From Dasyornis broadbenti (lineage: Eukaryota > Chordata > Aves > Passeriformes > Dasyornithidae): a stretch of DNA of 64,000 bases. The translations under genes and the position numbers were made by a program. Location: assembly GCA_013397935.1 (NCBI GenBank), contig VZRN01000755.1, positions 82,237 to 146,236 on the forward strand, in the 5' to 3' direction. Shown here one piece after another: positions 12,206 to 23,706 of the stretch (within the stretch, counting starts at the first letter, position 1; each line of letters starts with the position of its first letter). The notes under the pieces were generated by a model. It was not told the origin of the DNA, did not search any database, and worked only from the letters and a program-made list of their open reading frames with translations.

Positions 12206-12210
<5 letters not shown>

Positions 12211-12262
<52 letters not shown>
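12211..12262. repeat. Poly(T) run, 52 bases
   Basis: An uninterrupted T homopolymer follows GCTTGC and ends at GCGGGG. On the SHANK2-sense strand it is poly(A). Its exact length is likely to vary or be mis-sequenced. Confidence 0.97.
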
Positions 12263-12264
<2 letters not shown>

Positions 12265-13950
12265 GGGGTATAAATCATCCAGTGGAAGGAGAAAAGGAAA
12301 AAAAAATTCTTAAAATCGTCACATGTATTCAAAAATAAAAACCAACTTCATGTCACATTTCATAAGGCTTTGTAATACAAACTTCTGAAAGAAAAATACC
12401 TGCACTTCTGCCCAGCAAAAGGCATCAGAAAGCAATGGTGTAACCATGAACATTTACCCTATACAGCAAAAATACGGCTGGACTGCAGAATGGCACTCAG
12501 GGGGTCTATCACCAAGAGCTTCAAACGGGGCAGAGATTTCCTCTTAAGGCTCTGCCACCCTTGTTCTCATCCCAGAAGCCAAACAACTGATCTTTGGGAT
12601 ACAGAAAGAAGGAAGCCTTGGAAACTGAAGCCCTCAAAATCTGCCCATGAGAAACAGAAATACACCATGTAAGAAGTGATCCCCTTCACTTTGAACAGAC
12701 ACATGTAACCAGATACCCATTCAGACAACAAAAAGCTACAGGGAAAGAGTGATGAGGCTATGACAGACACTTGGAAAAGCATGGAAATATTTGTTGGGGA
12801 TGAAACATACATACCCTCCAAATGCACTGATTTTGCTAGACAATCCTGTAAGTCAGATCCTAGTTTTGGATCTGACCAAAATATCAGTTGGTACCAATTC
12901 TTAATACCATCTACTATTTCCACCTGGGGGAAAAAACCCTGGGTTTGTGTGAGCTTATTGTAGGTTTCTCGTCTGTAGAGAGGTTTTCAGTCCTTCTCAC
13001 CCTATGGCTGCTCCCATTTGCCACTTTTAGCTACAGCACTTGGAAATGGGAGAGGAGGGTGGGTTAAAGCTCGAGCTGCTTTGCAAGGAACTCTTTAGGG
13101 CTTCCTCGTGTGGCACTTCCAACGGCAGCACTGCACAGCCCCTTCTCTTGCTCTACTGCCCTTGGATCAGAAAGCAAAGGTAGAGTGGAGGTTGTCGTTT
13201 TGGAGCTACAACAAAAAAAAAAAGTGAGGCCACAGAAGCAGCCAGCACGTGGAGGTTGATCCTGGATGGCAGCAGCTACATGGCGGGTCCTGCGGGAAAC
13301 GTCCGAATCTGAACGCCTGGCCACACCTGCCCCACCCTGCTGGAGCGAAAGCACGACGTGAAATAAAAACATTCTCACTGCCCTATCAAACGTGCTCCTC
13401 CGGCCAAGGAGATGGACTGGCTGAGCTGCAGTCAGCGTCACTCAGGCTCATCCCAGAGAAAGAAGACGTGTTGGGCCAAACCTTGGCTCGCCTGTGCCTC
13501 GAGCTGTTCATCTCCACAGCACCGGAGAGCAAACCCCTCCTGCACCAGAACCACATGTTCCAAATATACTCAGACTGGAATAATTTGTCAGGCTCACTAA
13601 TTGGCTCTCCTCCCAACCTCCTCGTGACCTCCAATACTCTGCAGCACGCACTCCTCGTACCAGTGAGAGGGGAAGCGCACAAGCTCACGTTGGAAATTCT
13701 CTGAAGATAACTTTACAAATAACCCTGACAAGAGAGAGAGAAAAAAGCCACAAAACGGATGCAAAAATTGGCACCCGGCGTGAGGTGTGTGGACAGAGTG
13801 GCCCAAAGAAGCCTATCCAATGGGATTTTTAAAAGGAATACAGCTGGATGAAGGTCAAAAGGAAGGAATGTGGGGAAAGCCTGCACTGGAGGTTGGCTGT
13901 GCCAGCTGCATTTCCTCCTTGAACTGGTCCTTAGCAGAGTACAGCCACAA

Positions 13951-13980
13951 GCACACACACGCACACACACGCACACACAC
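13951..13980. repeat. CA-type microsatellite (GCACACACAC x3)
   Basis: Three perfect copies of the 10-base unit GCACACACAC. A likely polymorphic short tandem repeat. Confidence 0.97.
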
Positions 13981-14654
13981 TCCTACAGGAACAGTTTGTG
14001 GCTGGCTGGTAGAGTAACAAAATCTGATCTGCTTTGCTCTGAATAACCTCAGCCTCGCAGAAAGACAGGGAAGAAGAGTCTACGTCTCGCTGGCCAGAGA
14101 GCACGGCTCGGCTGCAGTCACAGAAGAGGATTTTTAGGCCTGCGGTTATTCCCTGGCGTTTTCCATAGAAACTGCTCTGCGCCTTCCCAAGAAGTCACAA
14201 CGGCGTGTTGAGAGTCAAACACAGGAGCCATGCTACACCTGTGAGAACCTGTCCCCACCGCTCCAGGGCCTCCTGCGAGCAGCATCCTCCCGGAGAACTG
14301 TCAGGGATACCACATGTAAAAGCCAGTCTGATGCCTCTGCATGCATATAGCAATTTGAGTGCCACTATATTAAATTCCCCCGAGAGAGGCAGCACCAACA
14401 GATATAAAGTAATTTATTGCCAAAGTGCGTTTCCATCTGCCCTGCTGGGTTACCAGTGGGAGCCGTGCCCTGCTCAGGGTGCCAGCCCTCAGGAAATCAG
14501 ATGGCCTAAAGGCACAGAAAACAGTTGTGTTTGATCAAGATGCAGGTCTCGTCTCTGATGAAAAGCTCTTAATCACAGACAGAGTAGCACAGTACCCAAC
14601 AGCGTGTCATGACTTTTACATTCTCAAGAGGTCTGGCTGCTAGGCAAGTTGCTA

Positions 14655-14685
14655 TTTTTTTTTTTTTAATCTTTTTCTTTTTATT
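14655..14685 (-). terminator. Possible poly(A) signal and A-tract downstream of the 288-codon ORF
   Basis: On the minus strand an AATAAA (14685-14680) is followed about ten bases later by a 13-base A run (14667-14655). This lies about 850 nt past the ORF stop. It may be a real polyadenylation site, the tail of a retroposed copy, or chance in AT-rich sequence. Confidence 0.3.
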
Positions 14686-15528
14686 AAATAATTAATAGAT
14701 GCGATAATTACAGGGGACAGTCTTCTCCTAATAGATTTGTTGCAGGAGATGGCTCTTATCCCCGTAGAACATATTGCTTAGTGACTCCTGTTCCGAATCC
14801 CCAGACTCTCTCAGAGGAAAAAGTATAATGCTGCCCATCAAGCCACCAGATCCATCATCCAATGAACTTTGAAAACGAGAGTCAGGTGCCCAGATAGATC
14901 TGGTGGCACATCACTACACAGGCCCCCAAAAAGAGAAATATGAGATATGATCCTGGCAACATTACTTATCGTACGACATAGCCAAGACATGTGGATTAGC
15001 TCCACCGAGGGTCGTAGGAAGTGACCTGGTGAGACCCACAGAGGATAAGAATGGTCATGATCCGGTACAGGCTATACCCCAACACCTCAGGCTGGCATGC
15101 CAGAAACACCAGGCAAAGACTGATCGAACACAGTTTGGGAGGCGAGTATTGCCAAGACCTCTATACTTACCACCAAGTCCCGTGTGCTTGCTCAGAGGGG
15201 GTGGGATAATGGAGAAAGAAAACTCAAAAAACAGCTGCCTCAAGAAATGACTTGTATTTGTAAGAAAAGCAATGAATGCCTGGCACAGAGTAAAAAAATG
15301 CTCGTATGAAGTTAGAGTGAAAGAACAGAGGCAAATGTTCTTCAAATACCAGCAGCACACATCGTTAACAGTGCAAATATAAACTACAAAATGTTAGACT
15401 AATCTAGTCAGCCAGAATACAATGTTAGCCAATGTAGGAAATGGTTGAACTCTGCCACCGATGGCCTTATGGCTAAGAATTAAAAGGACAGGCACATTAA
15501 AAAAAACTCTAAAAACCCTATGGAGTGG

Positions 15529-16395
15529 TTATTTTTTCTTCCCTCCCCCTTTTGCCTGGCGTGGAGGCATGGGCAGCGAGGCCCTCTCGGTTATGGCTCT
15601 CTGCAGCCGGCCACTGCGACAAGGCAGGGTGGCCTGCGGCGGGTCACGAGAGTCGCTCGTCCCTTCGGCCCCTGGTAAGCACACAGTGGAGGATGCCACT
15701 GCGTCCTCACCAGTCCATGTCGAGGCACACGTCAACTCGACATGGGGAGTGGCTCTTTGGGAGATGCGCGTTTCGAGGACCTGCGTCCTCGGCTGCTTGA
15801 GGAAAGCTAAAATCTCTGACAGGTAGTTATGGATGGCTCTTGTGGAGGTAGCCACAATGCCCAGCTGCAGCTCCATACGGCCCATGGACTGGGACATGAG
15901 ACCCATGGACTGTGCATGCTCCCTCTTGATATTTTCCAGCAGCTGCACAATCCTACTGTTGGTTTCCATCAACAGCTTCTCTCCCTCTGTTAGCTGGGGC
16001 TGCCCTCTCCAACCCCGATCCCTAGGGACAGGCTCAACACCGCAGCGCTCTTCATTCATCTCATCATTGCCCTCCTCCTCAGGAGAGTCACTTTCAAACT
16101 GAGGAGTCCTACTGAGTGACTGATCCCCAGGAGACTGTATGTCCATGGTGCACTCCGGAGTCCGCGCCGGCGTTTGAAATCCCTCAAAATCCTCCCCAAC
16201 GTTGCTGTGCGTTTCAGACGAGGACAGCGGCCACTGCCAGCTCTCTGTGGTCCTGGCCGGCGAGTCTTCGTCAGAGGCAGGCACCGAGGATTCCTGTTCT
16301 TCGGCCGGCGTGGACAGCGAGCTCCCTCGGTGATGGCTGGCTTGCCCCGAGGATCCAGGAACCTCCCCATCTTGCTCCCCAGTGACATCTGGCAA
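15529..16395 (-). CDS. Unrecognised 288-codon ORF, possibly transposon-derived or a retrocopy
   Basis: I do not recognise this protein. The ORF lies on the minus strand inside the 17-kb SHANK2 intron, in the same orientation as SHANK2. Residues 1-130 are acidic, Ser/Pro/Thr-rich and likely disordered. Residues about 135-200 (from LTEGEKLLMETNSRIVQLL) look like a long amphipathic or coiled-coil helix with the repeated phrase MGLMSQSMGRMELQL. The C-terminus is basic (AKGGGKKK). This layout resembles the C-terminal part of accessory Myb/SANT-like proteins of PIF/Harbinger elements, but no Myb domain is visible upstream, so this is only a guess. The start is uncertain: a fair splice acceptor (CTCTATTTGATTGCCAG) overlaps the first codons, so the true start could be an upstream exon. 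The frame is uninterrupted and rich in codons typical of real protein. It could be a gene, an exon or an old element. Confidence 0.4.
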   Translation of the reverse strand: MPDVTGEQDGEVPGSSGQASHHRGSSLSTPAEEQESSVPASDEDSPARTTESWQWPLSSSETHSNVGEDFEGFQTPARTPECTMDIQSPGDQSLSRTPQFESDSPEEEGNDEMNEERCGVEPVPRDRGWRGQPQLTEGEKLLMETNSRIVQLLENIKREHAQSMGLMSQSMGRMELQLGIVATSTRAIHNYLSEILAFLKQPRTQVLETRISQRATPHVELTCASTWTGEDAVASSTVCLPGAEGTSDSRDPPQATLPCRSGRLQRAITERASLPMPPRQAKGGGKKK

Positions 16396-17422
16396 TCAAA
16401 TAGAGGAGCAACAACCACTGTATCTGAGGCCAGGCAGATGGAGGTATCTACATGCATTGGACAACACATAGAAAGAAGCCAGTTGGGAAGCCAGAGTGTA
16501 TGTGTTTGGGCAAACGGAAGGGCGGACTAAAGTTTAGTGACTGCATTGGGCACGTGGCAATTGGCGTCATTAAGCACTTTTGGTCTCAATGCACACTGTC
16601 CTGTACCCAGAACACACACAGCCATGCTGCATCCCAAGGCAGGAGCTACCAAATTCCCCTCAGCGTGACTGTGACAGGAAATGTCAGTGAACCTAGCGAG
16701 AAGCTCACCTATGCACTGCAGTGGTGTCAGTCAGAAATCCCTGGGACGAGCTCAGGGCCAAGGGTCCAATTGAGCTTCCTGGGGTGCCAGATGTGCTCCA
16801 CCACTGGCTGAGGGCAGCCCTTTGTTGCTCTGAAGCACTCCTGGCTATCTTCACTTTTGTCCGACGTCTCACGTCACCCCCACCCAAAATCTCTCCCAAA
16901 TCACTGCTGCAGCGCGACGGTGGCCGTCCATGGGATTATCCCGCGAGCAATGCCCTCCCCAACATTTGCCGGATTTTCCTTGCTCTCTTCTCCAAACAGT
17001 AGGAAATGCTATCTGAGGGCATTGCTCACCGGGATCTCTTTGTCTCCTGGAAATCAACTGAGTTTTGCCCTCCCCTGGCTACCTCTTCCCTTGCCTGAGG
17101 GCACGTGGGGGAAATCTGGGTGCAAGCACTTCCCCCGTGGCAGCTCAGTGTGCAAAGAGGCATCGTCACAGAGATTAAAGAGGAGGAGGATGTTGTCTAT
17201 GTGCTTACTCTACATCCTCCCCTACAGAAAAAAGCCCTCCCGAAGAGTAGGAAGGGCTCAGCTTTTTGCACCCACAGCGATCACCCACTCACAGAGGGGT
17301 GTGATCTGCCCAGCTCTGTCCTGAACCATTCTGGATCGTGCAAGGCTGTGGCCAGGACTCTCACCCTTTCAGTGCTTTAGATTAAAAAAAAAAAATAAGT
17401 CCACTTTTTTCCTTTTCTTTTC

Positions 17423-17503
17423 NNNNNNNNNNNNNNNNNNNNNNNNNNNNNNNNNNNNNNNNNNNNNNNNNNNNNNNNNNNNNNNNNNNNNNNNNNNNNN
17501 NNN
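17423..17503. other. Assembly gap (81 N)
   Basis: A run of 81 undetermined bases lies directly after a pyrimidine-rich stretch (T/C runs at 17405-17422) and an A run. Any sequence here is unknown. Translations that cross it are not meaningful. Confidence 0.99.
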
Positions 17504-20500
17504 GAGGGGGCCAATTTGGTCATCAGAAATCCCCCTGGGGCAGCTGCAGGAGGCAGCCCAAAGCCCTGCACTCCCCACTCTCAGGCAAGGGACGGCTGCG
17601 AGAAGCGCTGCTGTCGGTTCCACTGTGACCCGACCAGGCTGCTGCTGCTCACGCTGCAGTGGCCTGAGTGCCAGATCAGTGCCGTGCCTACTCTCTGGCA
17701 TCCCAGCCTTGAAAAAAGTTCTTTGGGTTTTTGTTTTTTTTTTTTAGGATTAATTTCTGCGTTCTGAAATACTGCTCTTCAGACCTCAGTGGAAGCTGTA
17801 AGCTTACGTCTGCAAGGTGTTGCTGAGGTCATGTTAAACCATACTTTTGGTTCTGTTCGTGAATCAGGGCAGGGTTTTGTTCGATTTTCTTTTTTTTTTT
17901 TTTTTTTTTAATTTTTTTTGTGAAATACAATGAAATGAAAAGCTTTTTCTGACAGACCCAAGTTTCCCTCCTCCTGTATCTCAATCCCTGTCTACCACAA
18001 CGTGGCACTCATTATTTCTACACCCAAGTGCCTGCGATATCACAGTGCTCTAAAAGGGATTCTGTGTGACTTCATAGAATGATGACCTTTAAGTGCTAAA
18101 ATAATGGATATTATTCGTGCATTTTGCATATTCACTACTTCAAAGTATTCACATTCAAAGTATTCATATTGTTTCTGCGTCTGGCTGGACTGTCCAGTTG
18201 CATGTTTTATGGAAAGTGAGGATGAGATTGTATTTGTAAAAAGGCATGAGCTCCTTATGAAAATGAGTTTTAGGGACAAACTGTCATGCAATCATTGGCT
18301 CTTCCACAGAGATTTGAAAGGGACTATAATATCACCCTAACTACGAGCTGCTTCTTCCTTGGCAATTCTTCTGCTTTGTCTCATACAGCCAGAGCTGCAT
18401 TCCTTCATTAGCAAATCTCTCTCAACAACTACAGTGTAGGACCATGAAATTATTTCTCAGCATTTTCCTATTTGAGAACACATGAAAAAGAAAAAGAACA
18501 AAAAACAGGGGACCTACTTTTACCACACAAAGCAAACACACACTTCAGTTAAAGTCTATGGAATCGGAGTGAGGTAAGGGATCATAAATACTCGTTCTGG
18601 TAGAGCCACTGGTCATACAAAATGTCTTGGCATTTCTTTTGACATGTCAACAAAATTCCCCATATTTGAAAACTCCATTCACCTGGCAAGTGTTCTAAAC
18701 AGAGCCCTCCTAACAACTGGTAAGCAGTAGAACCAAACTGTGCTTAAAGTCAAAAACGGAAGCAAAACGGAAGCAAAAACCTCCAAACTCCACACTGATT
18801 TATGAATACTTCTGTGAATGGCATCACTGTGTCTGGTTGGTTCTGATTCAGGGGGACCAGAACACCTTTGTTATTTGTGCATGTCTACACACTTGCCAGA
18901 GGCTCACGAAGAAAGATTTCTCTGAAAAAGCGTAATAATAAATTTTTGCAAAATTCCTTATTTCCTGTGAAATGTTACCACTTGCCATCCTCCTAATCAG
19001 TCTTTCCAGCCTTTCAGAGCTGAAAGAACAGCATCTGGCACAGGTGACCAACGACACAAATGACAAAGGGCGCAAGCAAAGAGTCTGTGAAAACCCCTGG
19101 GCCGAAGGCTAATTGTGGCAACTCTTGGCGAATACTTCTGAATAATGAATACATGCACAGGCTTTAGGTTAGGTTGGTAAACTTGGCTGGCAATGAGAAG
19201 GAGGAATAATCACAGCTGTTATTATCTGTAACAAGGTGTTCAGCATCTCTCAGCAACTCTGGTTTCTGGAAGCTTTGGGAAGCACTGACAGGGGGCGTGG
19301 GGAACCGAGGGTATGCTACATGCATGGCCTTCCACAAACTCTCCTTCACTAAGGAGCAATCAGGGGAAAATTGCCTGGAGGCCACTGGCTGACACCAGCT
19401 TGATGAATGGGTGAGTCTCTGCCCAAGAAATCCATTCCTCAGTGACCAAAAGTCACCCTAAATTCTGAGCGGATCTTGGTTGGATTGGTTGCACCAGTGC
19501 CTGGACTGGGGCTGTGGGAAAGGTGTGCCAGGCACAGCAGGGGCACAGGAAAACTGGGTTCAGCCAGAAACTGTCCTGATGTTTGAACAGCTGACTGAGT
19601 GACCTCAGCTAACTATCTTTAACTCCTTGGGAAAGGGGTGACTTTCAAAAAGAGAGAGAGAGAGAGGCCACTCCAACTGTGAAGTCAAAATCGGCCACGG
19701 ACCAAACCATGCACCACCAACAGGGTTGACCTCACTTGGTTGTTAATTTGCTTTTTAAAAAAATAAACCTCTTTCTTTCCAAGTTTGAAATAGAGTGGGT
19801 ACAGAGAAGCACAGCTGGCTTCCTCGGGTGTGAAGCAAAGGGAGGAGGTCAGATTCCCTCATCTTTCTAGCAACTTCCACCTGGCACACCATTCCTACGT
19901 GCAGCATTTCGCTCACAGTGATAGATACGGCTCACAAACAAAACAGGTCACCTTGTCTTTTACAGATATCTTGAGTGATAGCAGCCATCAAACCTGCCGC
20001 CTCCAAGGCTGATGTTCCTAAACCTCCTGTCCCTTGCTCTGCCAGGGCAGCACTTCCATCTCCATCCTGGAATGACCAAGGAAGGGACTCAGGAAGGAGC
20101 ATGCACATGGGCTAAAGGGAGCAGAAACCTCTGCAAGTCAGTGACCCACTGCACTTCAGTTTAGTGTTGGATCTCTGTGGGTACTACGCAGCTATTTCCA
20201 AAAGCCCCGTGGGTCTCACAGCTTTCTGAAGGCTGTTTTTTGTTTTACCTCACTGACTCTGGTGTGGGTAAGGAAAAAATGAGATCTGGTATTAATGTGG
20301 TCCACGCAATAGGAACTGGTGAGCCTCTACCAAAGTCCTGGCTATCTCCCTTCGTCCCCTGCTGGACAGGTTCCCTGTTTCTGCAGCGGAGCAGAATCTG
20401 TCAGACAGATTCTCTGTTCCTGCTGCCTGTCTGGGTGTTTCCCTGGGCTGACACAGAGCCTGCTCTGACGTGGTGGGTCAGCAGGTGCTCCTGGAGGCCA

Positions 20501-23500
20501 CAGGAGAGCTGCTCCACGTGTGCCTGCAGGGGAGAGCTGTGCTTTGCTCCATCCTGCCCTGAGCATGCTGACCAAAGCCAAGTTTATTCCAGCCTTGAGG
20601 TTCATGAATATGTCCATTATTTTGGAGCACTGCTATTCCGTGCGTTCTCCTCGCACCACAACCTTCGTTACCACTGAGAGTCCTTTGTGTTGGTCATTAG
20701 GCACGTTTAGGATTGCAGCAATTACTGGGTTGAGATACACAGAGAACTGAACGGCTGATTCAGCTGCAGGGGTGGAGGACTGAGACAGAGGCCAAGAACA
20801 GAGCAGGGCTTTGGATGTACACAAACTTTAGAGACATCAGGAGTATTTCTTTAACTTTTGTTCACTGAAGAACAATTGAGATTTACGCCTGTGTTGTGCC
20901 TTACCTGCCACTTGGACTGGCAGCTGATCCCTCCCCTGAGATGTGCTGCTCTTTAAGAAGCCCTCCTTTTGAAATCCCACCATTCCTGTTTCACCTCTGC
21001 TAGCGGGGTCGTTGCCTTTTCCATTATCTTTCCTTTTCAGACCGCCCACCGGCGGAGCTGCACGTCAGGGGTGGGGCACCGTCTCTTCCTGCTGACAGAC
21101 AGGTGGCTGGAGATGTTCCTTGGCCACAACAAGTGGGCCAGGAGCTCAACAGCAGCGGGAACACAGCTGGGGAGCTTCCCGGGCCCTGCCTCTGCTGCTC
21201 TGGACCTGGGCCTCTGTCTGTATCTCATCATCCCTCCTGGGGTGGGTGCATTTCTCAAAGTGCTTAGGTACCAAGGTGATAGGTGCCTTGTAAATACCTA
21301 AGACAGATACAGACAGAAACTGTACCAGGTGCATTATGCAACACTTCAGACAATGCCAATGGCACCTCAGTGCTGTAGGATCACCCACCTGGTCCAGCAT
21401 CTGCAGGCAAATATTGGGCACATGCATTTTTCCTTTGGAAAAGTGATGGGAACACAGCACATTCATTCTTCTTTGGTGGCAACAGGTTTGGGCACACAGC
21501 CCTTAGTGTCGGGTACTGCACATGCAAGGGTTTTGTTCCATCGCCTTCCCTAAACATGAGTTTGCAGGCTTAGGTTAATTTCCTTCGTTAGCTGATAAAA
21601 TCTGCTTCCTTGTCAATAATCTGTAAAAATGGGTTACAGAAGCAGCACCAAGACTAAAGGGGTGGTTTTCACTTGTTAAAAATGCACGGAGATCCTTTTA
21701 AACGACATAAAAATACGGCTGTGGTGTTGCTTTTATCTTAGGGATTAATTGTTTTTCCGATTTCTTCTATTTTTAACAACAAGCAGTTTGTTTTTAGCAT
21801 CAAGACCAGCAGTGATTATGCATATAATTAAGTTTCCATGTCTGGAAAAAGAAAAAAGCAGCATTTAAACCAAGTAGGTGCAATTATTTACACTGCATTC
21901 CTTTTAGGTTTTTGGCGCTTCCCGTAAATATACCAAAGGCCTTGCCCTGTTTAATTTGTAAAAAAAAAAAAGCTGGGAAGTAACTGGATAAAAACTTCAT
22001 GGTGAATGTCTGTGGGTGGAAGAGCTACTGAAGGACAATTTGGGCAAACAGTGGGTCTGGGGATCTGGACAAGGCTTTCAAAAAAGCAGATGAGCAAAAA
22101 TTCTAGACCATCTTTCCAACACAAATGGGCAGGTGAGAACCTACTGATTTCAAAAGAGAGCTTGGACAGGCTGCAGGAGTTCATCTGAAAACTGGCACAG
22201 AAGCAATTTCACCTGATGAGCAGAACTCCACTGTTCCTGGGGGAAAAACGGGGCACTCTTGTTTGGAGGTGGTTAAAAATGGATCTGCGCCCCCTGAGAG
22301 CTAATGGCTTTCTTTTCAGTTCTTCAGACAGGATTGGATGTGACAAAATTCATCGAAGACCAAAAGCAGGTGAAGTATAACAAGGCCTTCGACACACCGC
22401 TGAGCATTTAAAGACTAACCTTAGCTAAAGCGTGGGTTCAGAGGAAGGATATTAAAGGTTAAGGTCTAAATCCAAATCTGTTGTGTGTGATCAAAATTAG
22501 GGGAAAGAAATAACAAGCTCAGCCTACAGTTAATGTCCTGTAAATGCAGAGTTAAAAATATACAGAAATGGAATGGCCTGAGTTTTCGTGTGGACAATTA
22601 GGCTAATCCTCATCAATCTGCTGCCACCAGGTTTTAATCTGGAATTAACTCCTTCCAGCCCCACCCCAAATGAACAATTTGGGGGACTGTGCTTAAATCC
22701 CAATGCCCAAACCCCACATTTACCATACTGCAAACAACAGGCAGAAAATGTTATTTTAGCAGTCAGCATAATGAGGAAATAACAAAAGCGCTTTGCAATA
22801 CAGTCAAACACAAAAGGCACTTGAAACACTTTCCTTCTATGAAAATTAAGTAAAAATACTTGTCTGTTCTCTGGGACACTGTAAGTTCTACAAAGTACTC
22901 TAAAATAAAATATAAGAAAAAGAAAAAATGTATAAAATAAATCAATAAAACATAAAAGCTTTAGTAACTAAAATTAATCATTTAACATTGAGTATCTATA
23001 AATACCATTACATGATTTATGAAAATGCTTTGTAGGTATTCACAATAAAGAGCTCTCAAGACTTTCCTGAAAGAAAGCCTTATTTGTGTTTCGAGGGCTG
23101 AAAATAGCTTCACATTAGTACACACAAGTCACATTTACACATTATAACCACACCATCAAAGGTAATTTTAAGGAAGGCAGAAAACGGATACGCTCAAATT
23201 CCTTTCTAGAGACACAATTTTCAAGTACCAGCTCTTTAACAGCACGTTCAATTAAGGAAATAATGATACAGGCATTTAAAATACACCTGCAATGCTGAAG
23301 CCTTGCAATTCAGCCTACCTTGAAAGAGGAATGGTCATTGTCTAACAGTGGTTTCTGTTCAAGAACAAAAACAAAGCAGAGAATATAGTCAATACCCACT
23401 CCTACCCTGCAAGCCAGGTGGAATTTAAGTGGCAATTTGATGTTCTGTTTAAGAGACAGCATTTGAAAATTTGGCCTAGTCACAAAAAGAAAGACAATCA

Positions 23501-23685
23501 ACTCAAAGAAACCAAAAAGAAAGTGGAGGATCTAAGACACTTGCAGCCTTCTCTGGTCTTACACTGAACTCTCACGCTTCCGCACCGAGGGCAAAAACCA
23601 AACAAACTATGAGGAATTATCTAAAAACATTTATTTTTAATTCGATTAGAAATTAATTAACATGGGTATGTGAACATTTGAAGGC

Positions 23686-23706
23686 AAAAAAAAAAAAAAA
23701 AAAAAA
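23686..23706. repeat. Poly(A) run, 21 bases
   Basis: An A homopolymer after GAAGGC. No LINE or SINE body was recognised beside it. Confidence 0.93.

Noticed and set aside
16705..16899. Upstream exon for the 288-codon ORF, ending CATAG before a GTGAGC donor
   Set aside because: Its only open frame would join in phase 2, whereas the ORF's acceptor needs phase 1. The other two frames have stops just before the donor.
20177..20677. Plus-strand ORF of 166 codons
   Set aside because: No recognisable domain and Trp/Cys/Ser-rich chance-like composition in intronic sequence.
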